A stretch of DNA of 64,000 bases from Helichrysum umbraculigerum (taxonomy: Eukaryota; Streptophyta; Magnoliopsida; Asterales; Asteraceae): positions 82,373,337 to 82,437,336 of the forward strand of contig CATIUR010000004.1 of the NCBI GenBank assembly GCA_949592205.1, given 5' to 3'. The notes beneath the pieces are model-generated. The model saw only the letters and a program-made list of their open reading frames with translations. It was not told the origin of the DNA and ran no database searches. Below, piece by piece: positions 22,298-34,699 of this stretch. The translations under genes and the position numbers were made by a program. How positions within the stretch are numbered: the stretch's first letter is position 1; each line of letters starts with the position of its first letter.

Positions 22298-24333
22298 TGT
22301 CGCGGCCCCTATCGGTCGGTCGGATTTGACTCCGGTCGTTGTTCCAACAGCAACAGAAGCGGCGGACAGTGAGTTTTAAATTTATATGAGCTGGGGCTCA
22401 AACTATAAGTACTACCTACCTTGGGAGCAAGCAGTAAGTATAACTCGAGGTCGTTCTTAAATCGGAGCGAATTGAAATAAAGCGGATCACCAAAGATTAT
22501 GGTCGCAATTAGGATGGGGGTAGGTAGATAGATTTTGGATTGATTTGGTTTTATAATTATCCTAAATGCAGAAAAAGTAAATAACGAGAAATGAAATTAG
22601 GGTTTAAGCAGACAGGTAGAGATGTGATTACTGAAACTTGGATACTAGGGTTTCGGGATGATGTTCATTAAAAAATTGATTGGAGATTCACCAAATAAAG
22701 AGTAGACATACTTTCGGTGTAAACACTAGGACCCTACGTTCAGGTGAAACCCTAGAAACATATGTCACTGGAATCCTAGGTTATCATGATTCTGATCAGA
22801 TCATGCTGTTTTCAAACCTTCCTAAGCCTTTGCTTAATTAAGACAAAGTCACCCTAAATGTTCTAGGGATCAGGCATAAGGCAACAAACCGCAATTGTAT
22901 TTACTGACATTTCTTAACACCTAATCGTCTATTTACTTTTATTATAGCAAATACTGATTGTATCCTGTGTATGTTAAACTATTGGTGTGATTAGGGTTTT
23001 GCATGTCTAGGTATATGATTGACACTACCCTGTATTGTTTCTATTGAAGCACATACTTAACCATCATAAATATAGACCCTCCTTTACAGTCAGGCGTTCA
23101 TCCCTAGGAATAATCACGGTGTACAGGGCAATTAGGCATTTCCACAGTGTTCCAAACCCTAGATGTACTGACGGTAGACTGGGCATTTAAGCATTTCCAC
23201 AGTGTTCCAGATCTTAGGTGTACTAACGGTGTACAGTGCAACAAGCATTTCCACAGCTTTGATTCCTAGACCACAGTTCTAGAAGGATCACTTCTAGGTA
23301 ATTCACGATGAAACAATCCATGGCATTTCCTTAGCTTCCACGTATTTGTACTCCACACGAGGTGTTTCCAACGCTATACGAAGTACCGTGCCTTTTAAAG
23401 GAAAGTTCATAGTTTCATACTGTAACTGGAGATAACTGTGTATTCATAGTATTAGGGTTGATCAGATCCTATCCTAGGGCAACAGTCACGTGAAAGTCTG
23501 GAAAGGGTGATGAGAGACTAGATCTATATTCAGGATAAGCTTAACCAGATACACAGCATAACAATTTCCAATCGTATAAATGAAACATTAATTTAACATC
23601 ATCCATACTCCTAATATCTACATTTCAACAATCACAATATTAAACTACTCTATAAACATGGCAATATGCAGAATACAAACTGAAATAACATAAAGCACAA
23701 GCATTATAACAGTAAGTAAAGTTTAGATATCACCGGGAATACAGCAGCGTAATACTGAGGATTACAGATAGTCTGAACTTGAAAAACTTGTTACAACAAG
23801 ATTACCAAGCTAAAACTTCCTCTAGACTCGAACCGTAAGCTCAACCCTAACCTTTCTCCTCTAACTCCTAAGAGTAGTGCTAGAGAGAGAAAGTTAGAGA
23901 GAGAAAGTGAAAGAAAAGAGAGAAATAAGAAAAGTGAGAAAATGAGAAATGTGTGAAAATGTTGAGATGTGTTAAGGTGTGTGAAATGAGGAGGAGTGAT
24001 CCCCTATTTATAGGCAAAGCTCAAAAATCAGCCGTACAACTCGCGAAACAGCACGTACAAGCAAACGAAGCACGATACAGGGCAGCAGGGGCCGTATACG
24101 GCCTTAGGGGGGCCGTATACGGTGTGTACATGGCCGTATACGGTCTCTGTGGGGCCGTATACGGTTCCCAGGGCCGTATACGGTGTTCGTCTGATTTCGT
24201 TCGTTGCTTAAAACGCGCGTATCTCCTTCGTTATGCGTCCGTTTGACCCGATTCTTTCGCCTGTGGTTTCGTAATTCCGTTACGCTTCTAATGATGCCAA
24301 CTTCACTGAAATTGGATGTGTATAGCTCAAGCA
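22298..24333 (-). mobile_element. E2 5' LTR
   Basis: It matches 12971-14988 apart from an extra 18 bp (gttgttccaacagcaaca) near 22340 and scattered substitutions. The TATA box on the minus strand is at 24012-24006, with the palindrome array at 24088-24183 upstream. It is followed leftward by the primer-binding site and the 488-aa ORF. Confidence 0.93.
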
Positions 24334-26079
24334 TAGCCGAAATGACTTTATAGGGTCTGATACTGCTCAGTCTTCTCCGTTCTTTATCCGATTTGCATGA
24401 TTCTTGATTTTCCCGTCTCGATTTTACCTGTTTTATCATATGATGAAGTTAGAATGTGATCTATATAAGGTAAATGAGGCCGGATAATTTTGTGCACGTT
24501 TATTCGTCCTGATTTGCTTGTTATTTGGATGTTTTAGGTGATTTTTGCAGCAACGCCTATATTTAGACCACTTTAGTGAATTTTAGTAAATAATGATCAT
24601 TTTGGAATGTTTTCACTAAAGATACGTCCAAAAAGTGCGGAATATTGCCCTTAAAAACATGACTATTTGAGTCACATCATGGGCACAATCCGTTGTGGAA
24701 ATAATGATCCCAATTGTAACATGCTGTTACTCTGCCTGTGTGAATATTAAACCGTATCAAATTTATGAAATGAATCTCAATTGTTTACCTATCCAACTTA
24801 TGTTGTGGATAGAAACTTCCTGCTAAAACCTGGCCAGTTGTTAGTGATACGTACTCTACCTATTCTATGTATGATGAAGCATTTGAACTCGACATGGCTG
24901 TATTCTCTAGATTGAAACTATATCATAAGAGATACAGAGCATAGGATTAGAGATAGGTTAGATTCAAACTCATATATTAAATATCTTTTAGAGACATTTC
25001 GGGATATTTATGATCCGATCATCTGGTTATGTGAAATGGTATGAAATAGGAATAGTTATCTGTGTGCCTTTCTATTGCATGTTCTTGTTTGATTTTTGCC
25101 TTAGGAATGCTGCATGCTAGAACTGAACCCCCGATTACTATATGTAACGCATGATTAGGGTTTTCAGATATAAGTTAATGTTTATACAATAGAATGATGT
25201 GCATGTAATAGTTATGGTGATTTATATGATTAATGATGAACAATTCAATTGACCGTTAGACAAGTTAATCCAACCTATTCCGTAGGGTAACTCCTGTTCA
25301 CATTATTGTTTATTCAACAATTCGTGCCATGATACCGACACACATTTGTCAGAGATTGGGGAATAGGATTAGAGAATAACTGTTGATTGAATTGATCAGT
25401 ACATTTGGGAGAACTTCCGGTGTATCTGACACTATATAATTGCTATCCATGTGACATATTATTTATCTGATTGTAGAGACCTTTAGGTTAGATATTTGAT
25501 AGGATCGTAATTATACTTCATTAATAATATAGGGTATCCAATGAGCAAACTGGCAATTTGAATCAATGCTAAGGAAAAACCATAAAATGGCACAGTACTT
25601 CGTATAGCGTTTTAATAGGTGGGAAAAGCTAAGGAACTGCCATAGGTATAATACTTCGTGTTAATTTAAGTTCCTGGTTACTCAATGGATTAATCATCAT
25701 AATTAGTGGCCTTAATACCCATAACTACTTATTCAAAGCATATACCAGCATCATAGTAAACACTCTCGTATCCACTATTCTCTGAGCCTCTGTACAAACA
25801 TCCTTTCCTTTTCTGCATTTATTTTAATAGATTAGTTATAAAACCAAACCAAATCAAATCTTATTTTAAACCCTAGCTAGATCACAAAAGATAATTATAA
25901 CGCCTAAGATCCCATGCCCGTTGTAGTGTAAGAACGACACCTGAGTCAACATACCGCTTACTACCCTAGTAACCTAATTAGGGCTGAAAGTAGTATTAGC
26001 TTAGGATTTCCCCAGCTCTATAAATTTAAAACAACCCACTGTTATCGCTGCTGCGCAAACGACCATTACGGCGGTAACA
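24334..26079 (+). mobile_element. LTR type Q, 5'-truncated, abutting E3
   Basis: Positions 25337-26079 match 1-743 (E1's 5' LTR) closely, so this is probably the 3' LTR of the same or a sister element. A further 1,003 bp upstream is seen only here. A possible TATA box (tatataagg) lies near 24451. The left edge is E2's boundary, not a natural LTR start. The right edge, taaca at 26079, adjoins a Copia third-ORF fragment, so the element landed in E3. No gene is present. Confidence 0.75.
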
Positions 26080-26260
26080 ATGCATTCACCCAAAAATCAT
26101 TGAGATAGCCTCTATATACCTTCGGATTGACAGTAAGCGCATAAAAGATTTGGCTATTCCTCAAGAAATCAACAATTTGCCAAAAATTCTTAGCTTCATT
26201 CGGTTTCATCAAGTAAGCAACTTGATTGTGAAGTATAGCAAACGGTAATTGTTGTGCCAT
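26080..26260 (-). pseudogene. E3 third-ORF N-terminal fragment, copy 1
   Basis: The minus-strand ORF begins with ATG at 26260 and encodes about 60 residues (MAQQLPFAILHNQVAYL, FLRNSQIFYALTVNP) before the Q LTR cuts it. The layout matches the N-terminus of E6's 838-aa ORF (HNIVAFLES, FLRRSRIHYAITASVPVY), so it is the start of the Copia third ORF. The rest is lost. The function of the family is unknown. Confidence 0.8.
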
Positions 26261-26836
26261 TTGAATAGAACGTGAATGAATAGAACAGAAAATGATTGAA
26301 GTGGTTGAGAGTATTGACTGCTATTTTGAAAGCATAAAGTGTTTTAGGGTTTATGACTGCTAAATATATAGCGGCAATATAAGCCCTAAATTAAACACAA
26401 ACAGTCATAACTGAGTAAAACTAATAGTCAAAACTGAATTTAAACAAACAGTCATAACTGAAGCACTACAAATAATAATAACTAAGTTAACACTAACAGT
26501 GATAACTAAGTTAATACTAACAGTTAAAACTGAAATAAGACAAGCAGCCATAACTCAAATAGTCAAAACTAATAAAGCTAACATCACCAACTTGTATAAG
26601 CAGTAATAACCGACCAAGGCATTATCCACTTAATACAAGCAGTAATAAAAACTTAGCCAAATTAGTTATACTAAACAGTTATAAAACAACTAAAAGTAAT
26701 AACCAGAATGGCAATAAAGTTAGCAGTTATAACTAACTTAGTAAAACAATACACAATTTTTTTTATTTTTTATTATTATTTTTTTTATCTAAAGACACAC
26801 ACATTAAGAGTAGCGTTCCTCAAATATACTCATTAT
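26261..26836 (-). promoter_or_regulatory. E3 spacer with CAGTYATAACTG word array and TATA box, copy 1
   Basis: Between 26380 and 26725 the words cagtcataact, cagttataact and cagttaaaact recur about fifteen times in both orientations. On the minus strand a TATA box (tatatattt) at 26370-26362 follows the array and lies about 100 bp before the third-ORF ATG. This looks like a local promoter for the third ORF. No coding sequence is seen. Confidence 0.5.
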
Positions 26837-27498
26837 CTTGAAAATTCATGTTTTGAGGATAATAGCATTCCTGAATACCCATCTAGTACCAATTGCCCTT
26901 TTTCCCTTGGGCAAATCAACCAATGTCCAAACTTCCTGAATCTTAATCTAAAGTAATTCCTCCTGCATTGCTTCAATCCAACTTAGATCCTTCAAAGCTT
27001 CTGTTACCTTCTTTGGTTCCATCGGAGAAAGAAAACACGCATACAAAGAGGTATTTAACTCCTCTTCATCTACTTGTGTCTGCTTTCTTGTTTGAACAGG
27101 AGAACCAATATCTCCAATTACATTCTCAAGAGGATGATCTCTATGAGGAATGTATTGTGATGTTGATGATTCAGGTATCTCAGACTCCAAATTGGTGTAA
27201 TTCCCATCAAATAAAATACTAGCAACATCCCTTGTAATCCTATCAACTATAGGCCTAGTATTTCCAGAAAAGTCATTCATATGTTTTTCAAGTTGCTATG
27301 CTGGAATTAATTCACTTTCATCTTCACTTTCTTCCAATTCAGCACTATCCTCCAATGGAGGCATATTTGGATCATGAGGCAAATCAACAGGTGTTTTATC
27401 ACCATTTTTACTCATTTGACCTGATATGCCTTGATTTAAATTATGTGAAGGCTGTTGTGGAGTAGAATCAAACACCTCAGGTGGATCAAGTGACCACA
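26837..27498 (-). pseudogene. pol: E3 pol fragment, linker and start of reverse transcriptase, copy 1
   Basis: The minus strand encodes the acidic, Pro-rich linker (PHDPNMPPLEDSAELEE), the segment ending KDLSWIEAMQEELL, and, after a frame change, EVWTLVDLPKGK then GTRWVFRNA, the Copia reverse transcriptase N-terminus. It ends soon after, near 26845. The catalytic core and RNase H are deleted. The right edge is the E4 LTR insertion site. Confidence 0.85.
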
Positions 27499-29895
27499 TG
27501 TAACACCCCCGAAATTCACTGTTTTGCGGAAGCATAGTTTGGGGTGTTACTAATTAAATATCACAGCACAAAGATAAAGCAAACGACCTCTAAATGAGAC
27601 GTTTTGTAAATTAGTTACATTCCATAGATATAATGTTTGAAAACTTAGTGTTTTCGTATACAAAATGTATTTTCCCCTAGAGTCCACGCGTATAGCGGGA
27701 GATTCTATTACATAATCAAAATATACAAAAGATAATGCTAAGAATCTCCGTTAATGCAGTTGTGTTGAAATCATGCGACTCTTGCTAAAATCCTGGAGTA
27801 ATCCTACTCCATCCGGGTACCTGAGAAAACATGCTAAAAAGTGTCAACCAAAAGGTTGGTGAATCTCACAGGTTTGTAATTAATATCGGCTTTGAACACG
27901 AGATTTCATTAGTAGTGCCCGTAGGCGTAAAATCAGCCATTGCAATCCAGCAATCGTAAAATCAGTATTTGCAATCCAGCAAATGTAAATAAATAAGTTT
28001 ATACCGTTGCCATGAGGCTCATAATCGAAGCTTAACCCGTAAATAATATGTTTGCTCCCGTGACATGCTCGTAAGTGAGCAAGCATCCGTAACGAATAAG
28101 TTGTCACCCGTTTATACGTGTAAATCGGTACGTGGCAGCGCTACTGCCCCGGGTGGGGAGGGTCATTTCCCTAATGGATCCATTAACTACTGTTCGCGCT
28201 TAAGTCCATAACTAACGATATATGATGGAGAGACTTCTGTAAATAGTAACAACTCATGCAATTCCGTTTGGTATAGTAAACAGTTTAGTACTTGTGTTCA
28301 AGAAAAAGTAGTAGCATGTATCTCCCCCAATAAGATAAAACAGTAAAAGTGGGGCCGTAAGACTCACCTGAGTCTTTGCAAGTACGTTTATATCAATAAA
28401 CGAGTAAGTAATATCAACCGTAGGTTCTCCGAACCCGTAACCTTCAAATGCCTAAACATATAAAGTTAAGTAAGTAGATGTCTCGCAAGACCATCTAGGC
28501 TAGTTGTTTACACAACTCATTATATCCAAGTGTTTGTTTAGTAATCCGTTTGTAGTTTGAAAACAAATATGGCCCGTTGGTGACGGTTTGTAAAAATGAT
28601 TCAAAGTGTTATCATTTATAACGCAATTTAGTGTGATTGTAATAGAAAGTATGTTCTATGACGTTTGTTCAGTCGTATGACATAAGTATTTGAAGTTGTG
28701 TAAGTTCGACACTTAGTAAAATCTGACTTTTCAAGGTTCTGGTTTGTGCGACGTAGCATGCGACGTAGCATGCGACGTAGGGTGCGACGTAGGGAGGTAC
28801 GTCGCATGATGCGACCTTCGCAAAATCAATGCGACGTAGGTTCGGTTTGCGACGTAAAAGTCTACGTCGCTATGTGCGACGTCCGCAAGTTAATGCGACG
28901 TAATAGGCTGCGTCGCTAGTGCGACGTTGGGATTTTTGTGCGACGTAGGCCGCGACGTCGCTAAGTGCGACGTTGGCCACATAATGCGACGTTTTGAGCT
29001 ACGTCGCAGATAGTCCAGCGTCTCTGCGACGTAGCGGTCTGATCGGAATTTGGTGGCCGGAAAATCGGTCGAAAAACTTCCGTTAGGTCCAAATCTTTTA
29101 CCCAACCCATTTTTGGACATTTTAAGCATATATAAACCATAAAAACGTAAAAATGAGTAAAAACGGAGAGTTTCGGGTTTTGTCGGGAACTTACGATTTG
29201 CCGAAATGAAATTCCGGAAAGATAGGATTGTAGATCGCGAAGTGGTGAACGTTTTTCTCTAAAGAGGTGGTATGATCCGGCGTCGTTTAGTATGTTTATT
29301 TTGCGGTTTTGTAAGATTTTTGGTGATGAAATTTGAGAGAAAAGAGAAGAGAGGAGAGAGAGAGAAAATGAAATAAAGAAAGAAAAGGGAATTGGTGGGA
29401 GGTAATATCCTCCACCATTTCCAGTCTGCGCACTGCGCCTCGCGCGGTGTTCGTTTAATCCGTCGTTTAAACGTTAATTCAAGCAGTTATATTTTTAAAA
29501 GGTGACGGGAATATTTTAATGAAATACCTTGAAATTAATTATAAAAACGTTCATCGAAGTATTAAAATTCTTAACTCGCGTTTAATACGTATTCGTTAAA
29601 TTATTTAAAATGTCGTCGCGATATTATAATTAGTGTTTGTTCGCTGTGTATTTTATATAATAAAATACGTTCTCATTATTTAGGTAAGTTTCTGTCACCA
29701 ACGTCAAAATAATTGTGTCGGACTCCGTCCGGTTAATTAGTACGATTTATCCAAATCGCGTAAAAACACACATATATATATAAATCAACTTATATATATA
29801 CAAATAGAGCCTGTAATTAGTCCTATTACATACTAATTACAACTAGTTACAATCAATTAGGCATAAATAATTATCCTAATTTAGCAGGTGTTACA
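27499..29895 (-). mobile_element. E4 3' LTR
   Basis: It is 2,397 bp, tgtaacaccccc to ggtgttaca, and has the same length as the solo LTR at 38402-40798. The plus-strand left end contains a 10-bp inverted repeat (gtaacacccc and ggggtgttac) around ttttgcggaagca. A CT-rich tract on the minus strand (29400-29330) and a TATA-like tatatatgc near 29130 hint at transcription signals. There are no genes. Confidence 0.92.
28740..29036. repeat. Array of TGCGACGTA / TACGTCGCA words in the E4 LTR
   Basis: About twenty copies or variants of gcgacgta and its complement lie in 300 bp. An example hairpin is GCGACGTA at 28849-28856 with TACGTCGC at 28863-28870. The same array is in the solo LTR at 39643-39939. 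Confidence 0.88.
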
Positions 29896-29905
29896 TTCTC
29901 CCCTT
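29896..29905 (-). promoter_or_regulatory. E4 polypurine tract
   Basis: The minus strand reads aaggggagaa directly before the 3' LTR. This is the expected primer for plus-strand DNA synthesis. Confidence 0.85.
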
Positions 29906-29928
29906 GTTAAAGAAATTTCGTCCCGAAA

Positions 29929-32900
29929 TTAGCTTGAGTGCACGGACGGTGCGTTGTCTGGGAAGAGATGTGGGTATTTCTGTCGCATTTGGTCTTCCCG
30001 TTCCCAGGTGAACTCAGGGCCGCGCCTAGAATTCCACCTGACTTTTACTATGGGAATACGACTCTGTTTCAATTGCTTGACCTCTCGGTCCATGATTTCC
30101 AAAGGTTTCTCGACGAAATGAAGTTTATCATCGATTTGAATTTCGTCGAGCGGTATAATCAGCGTCTCGTCAGACAGACATTTCTTCAAGTTAGAAATGT
30201 GGAATGTGTTGTGTACGCTGCTAAGTTCAGCAGGAAGTTGCAGGCGATATGCCACTGGACCAATCCTTTCAAGGATTTCGAATGGTCCGATATATCTAGG
30301 ATTTAGTTTGCCTCGTTTCCCGAATCAAATAACACCTTTCCACGGTGCCACTTTGAGAAGTACCTTGTCTCCTACCTGGAACTCAAGGTGTTTGCGTCTC
30401 ACGTCAGCATAGCTTTTCTGACGATCACGTGCGGCTTTCAGCCGGTTTTGAATACCAACGATTTTCTCAGTAGTTTCTTGAATGATTTCTGGACCCGTGA
30501 GTTGGGATTCTCCTAACTCAGTCCAACAGACAGGTGATCGGCACTTACGTCCGTAAAGTGCCTCGAAGGGTGCAGCCTTTATGCTGGTATGATAACTGTT
30601 GTTGTACGAGAACTCGCACAACGGTAAATGATTTTCCCAAGAAGTACCGAAGTCGACTACGCAGGCTCGTAGCATATCCTCCAGTGTTTGAATAGTTCGC
30701 TCGCTTTGGCCATCGGTTTGCGGGTGATAAGCAGTACTCATATCCAGACGAGTACCAAGAGATTTCTGTAGCGATTGCCAAAAGTTAGAAGTAAAACGGC
30801 TGTCCCTATCCGAGATGATCGAGATAGGTACCCCGTGTCGTGAGATGATTTCTTTGACATAGATGCGAGTCAGACGCTCCATCTTGTCGGTTTCCTTGAT
30901 GGCCAGAAAATGAGCAGATTTCGTGAGACGGTCCACGATCACCCAAATGGTATCGCAACCACTCGAAGTTTTCGGTAGTTTGGTAATGAAGTCCATGGAA
31001 ATCTGTTCCCATTTCCATTGAGGAATTTCAGGTTGTTGAAGCAACCCAGAGGGTCTTTGGTGTTCGGTCTTTACTTTGGAACAGGTTAGGCATTTACTGA
31101 CGTACAAGGCGATGTCAGCTTTCATGTTAGGCCACCAATACAACCCTTTGACGTCATGATACATCTTGTCAGATCCAGGATGTATTGAGTATCGAGATTT
31201 GTGAGCTTCAGCCATCACCAAATCTCGAAAGTTTCCGAATTTGGGTAACCACACCCGGTTAGAGAAGTATCGAGTTCCATCGGGTTTGATTTCGAATTGT
31301 TTATCCAAGCCTCGCAAGGCTTCATTTTTCAAGTTTTCATCGTTGAGTGCTTCAAGTTGAGCGGTAAGGATTTGAGCAGGAAGCTCGTTATGAATTGTCA
31401 TAGAAAGTGCTCGAACTCGAAGGGGTTTCACTCGTTCTTTTCGGCTTAAGGCATCGGCAACTACGTTCGCCTTGCCCGGATGGTATTTGATCTCGCAGTC
31501 GTAGTCACTAAGTAACTCAACCCAGCGACGTTGCCTCATGTTTAGATCTTTCTGATCGAATATGTGTTGGAGACTTTTGTGATCGGTAAAGATAGTACTT
31601 TTCGTACCGTAGAGATAATGTCTCCAGATTTTCAATGCGAAGACCACAGCACCTAACTCGAGGTCGTGGGTCGTATAGTTTTTCTCGTGGATTTTCAGTT
31701 GTCGTGAGGCATAGGCAATGACTTTTTCCCGTTGCATCAACACACAACCAAGTCCTTGGTGTGAGGCGTCGCAGTAAACTACAAAATCGGCGGTGCCCTC
31801 GGGTAAGGACAAGATTGGTGCACTGCAAAGTTTGTTTTTCAATAGCTGGAAGGCTGACTCCTGTTTATCCGTCCAATCGAACTTCTTATCCTTCTGAGTT
31901 AGTGTGGTTAGGGGAACAGCTATTCTTGAAAAGTTTTCGATGAATCGGCGGTAATAACCAGCAAGACCTAAGAATTGTCTCACTTCGGTTGGAGTGGTCG
32001 GTGACTCCCAGCCCTTGATTGCTTCAATCTTGGCGGGATCAACATGAATTCCTTGGCTGTCAATCACGTGCCCGAGGAATTGAACGGTTCGAATCCAGAA
32101 CTCACACTTAGAGAATTTGGCATATAACTCTTCGTGTTTCAGAAGTCCTAGAATGGTTTTCAGATGTTGAGCATGTTCCTGTTCGTTTCGAGAGTAAATC
32201 AGGATATCATCGATGAACACAATGACGAATTTGTCAAGATATGGTTTGCACACCCGATTCATAAGGTCCATGAATACGGCCGGAGCGTTGGTCAATCCAA
32301 TGGCATCACTTGGAATTCATAATGCCCATAACGAGTTCGGAAAGCTGTCTTTGGGATATCATTGTCACGGACTCGGAGTTGATGATAACCCGACCGTAGA
32401 TCAATCTTTGAGTAAACACTCGATCCCTGGAGTTGGTCGAACAGGTCATCGATTCTAGGAAGAGGGTACCGATTCTTTATGGTTAGCTTATTCAGCTCTC
32501 GGTAGTCAATACACATGCGGAAAGATCCATCTTTCTTTTTCACGAATAAGACCGGAGCTCCCCAAGGTGAGGAACTTGGTCGAATGAATCCTCTGTCCAG
32601 GAGTTCCTGTAGTTGGTTAGACAACTCCTGCATTTCGGATGGTGCTAAACGGTAAGGGGCTCGTGCCACGGGTGCAGCTCCGGGCACAAGTTCGATTTGA
32701 AATTCAACTTGTCTAGGTGGCGGCAGTCCGGGCAAGTCTTCAGGAAAGACTTCCGGGAAATCCCGCACGATCGGAACATCCTCAAGTCGCTTCTCCTCCG
32801 ACTTCTTCTCCGTTACATGTGCGAGGATGGCTTGATACCCTTTTCGTAGATATTTTCTAGTTTTCAGACAAGATACGATATTTAGATTCCGTCTGCCGGT

Positions 32901-34337
32901 CTCCCCTTGTAGGACTAAGGTTCCACCGGAGACAAGAGGTATACGAACGAGTTTGTCATGACAGATGATTTCAGCTCGGTGCTTGGATAACCAATCCATA
33001 CCGACAATAATATCGAAGCTGCCGATCTCGACAGGGATTAAATCAATGGAAAACGTTTCGTTCGTGAGGTTAAGTGTACAGTTGTGTATGATGCTATCAG
33101 TCTCAATCAGTTTGCCGTTAGCTAATTCTACAATGTATTTAGCATCTAAGGCAGTGGGAGTAATATCAAGTAAAGGGCTAAATTTCTCAGATATGAAGCT
33201 TCTATCGGCACCGGTATCAAATAACACAGAAGCAGTAAGGTCGTTGAGAAGGAACGTACCCGTCACGACGTTCGGGTCTTGTCTGGCTTCCCCAGCCTTG
33301 ATAACGAATGATCTGCCGCGAGCAGGGTTGTTGTTGCTTTTCAGTTTTGGGCAATCTTTCTTGAAATGCCCTGTATTTCCGCACCCAAAGCAGGCCTTTG
33401 GTGCATTAGTGTTGGGGGTAGAAATGTTGATTCGGCAATCCTTGGCTAGATGCCCGAACCGTTTGCAGTTGGAGCAAGGGCAAGAACCGTCGTGGTGGCG
33501 GTTGCATTTGGGACAGTAGGGTCTGCTCCCGCTGTACCCTTTCTTCTCCGAAGTTCCAGATGTATAAGCCTTAATGTACTCAGGCTTTTTGTTGAAGGTT
33601 TGGTTGGATGAGTTGGGGTTTCCTTCCCACTTGCGTTTGTTGTTTGCAGATGGGGTTGAAGTTGTGCCGCGGCGGACAGAATTTGCCGTTAACTCATGGG
33701 CCATACGGATGGCGCTCTGAATAGTACCCGGTTTGGAAGAAGTAACCAGGTCTTGGAGTCTCTCAGGAAGACCATCAACGAATTTCTCGATCCTCTTGTA
33801 CTCAGGATCGACCATGGTTGGGCACAGAAGTGCCAGTTGGTGGAAACGGTTGGTGTAGCCGGTGATATCATTACCTTGCATCTTATGGTTCCAAAATTCC
33901 ACTTCTAGTTGTTTCAATTCATCCCTGGGGCAATACTCGCCCCTCAACATCTTCTTCAACTCCTCCCACGGGAGCTGGTAAGCAGTAGCAACACTCACAG
34001 TCTGGGCATAAGTGTTCCACCAGGTGAGTGCGGTGTCAGTAAAAGTACTAACGGAGAACTTAACCTTATCTCCCTCCGCACAGTTGCAGATAAGAAATAC
34101 AGACTCAACTTTCTCGATCCAGCGTACTAGACCGATAGCTCCCTCGGTACCTGCAAAGTTTAGAGGTTTGCAGTTCTGAAAGTCTTTGTATGAACAGGGT
34201 TTAGCAGTAGTGGTTTCAGCGGCATCGCTGTTCCTCGAGGAATTTGGTGGAGTATTCCGAGCCAAGGCTTCAGTAACAGCCTGGGTTATAAGGGAGGTAA
34301 TCTGGGCATCGGTGTATGGTCGTGTCTTTGGCGGCAT
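29929..34337 (-). pseudogene. gag-pol: E4 Gag-Pol polyprotein with one frameshift and one nonsense mutation
   Basis: From ATG 34337: a capsid-type Gag (residues about 40-215); CCHC knuckle regions near residues 270-330 (CSNCKRFGHLAKDC, CFGCGNTGHFKKDC); protease LFDTGADRSF near residue 375; reverse transcriptase from about residue 560. A one-base deletion near 32303 breaks the frame inside the MPFG motif. The next frame carries VFIDDILIYS, RNase H, integrase HHCC and DDE (MDFITKL, SDRDSRF, GQSERTIQ). A CGA to TGA change near 30326 then stops it; the same frame continues to the chromodomain-like tail (IMDREVKQLKQSRIPIVKVR). The stop is at 29929. Only two lesions separate it from an intact gene. 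Confidence 0.92.
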
Positions 34338-34699
34338 GATTCTTCAATAAAAGAAATGAAGATACATGAGATTTTGTATGAGCTGGTAATTGTCACAGAT
34401 GTACATGTATAAAAGCAGTAATACATAACATCAACATGGAAAATGACAATTAATGTGAGTTGAGATAACAAAGGATATCTGATAGATAAAGTGAGTTTAA
34501 AAGTTACATCTTACAGAGATATTACAAAAGGTGTCGGGAATGGTTACATCCGACTAGTTTATAGAGTAGTGCTAGATAGTCCCTAGATTACGCGATAGAT
34601 TACAAGACGAAAGCTACACTAATCTTAATGTAGATTAATTTGTTCCATAGCGTGCCAAGGCGGTCCACAGTTTCTGCTAGTCGGTTGGTTCATTCTTAG
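34338..34699 (-). other. E4 spacer between leader ORF and gag
   Basis: This is 362 bp of AT-rich leader. I see no gene or clear signal. Confidence 0.5.

Larger units (their letters stand above)
12971..24333 (-). mobile_element. E2, non-autonomous Athila-related LTR retrotransposon
   Basis: Two LTRs of 2,018 and 2,036 bp with TG and CA ends bracket 7,309 bp of internal sequence. The primer-binding site is intact at the right (minus-strand 5') end. The internal part has a 488-aa ORF of unknown type and a 575-aa Athila-type third ORF, but no capsid, protease, reverse transcriptase or integrase. The LTRs differ by one 18-bp indel and roughly two dozen substitutions, so the insertion is fairly young. 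The 5-bp flanks do not match (tgggc at 12966-12970, tagcc at 24334-24338). It must depend on proteins from another element to move. Confidence 0.88.
25445..29895. repeat. Duplicated 4,451-bp segment, copy 1
   Basis: Every base from 25445 to 29895 has a counterpart at +10,903 (36348-40798) with no length change. I noticed only about four substitutions (near 26655, 27670, 27783 and 29549). It covers the Q LTR tail, E3 fragments and a full E4-type LTR. Confidence 0.95.

Noticed and set aside
11778..26079. A single 2.9-kb E1 3' LTR split by E2
   Set aside because: It would contain two TATA boxes and a repeated internal motif, and E2's flanks show no target duplication. Kept as a less likely alternative.
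32965..33519. 184-aa plus-strand ORF opposite E4 gag-pol
   Set aside because: Shadow of the well-supported minus-strand protease and Gag coding sequence.
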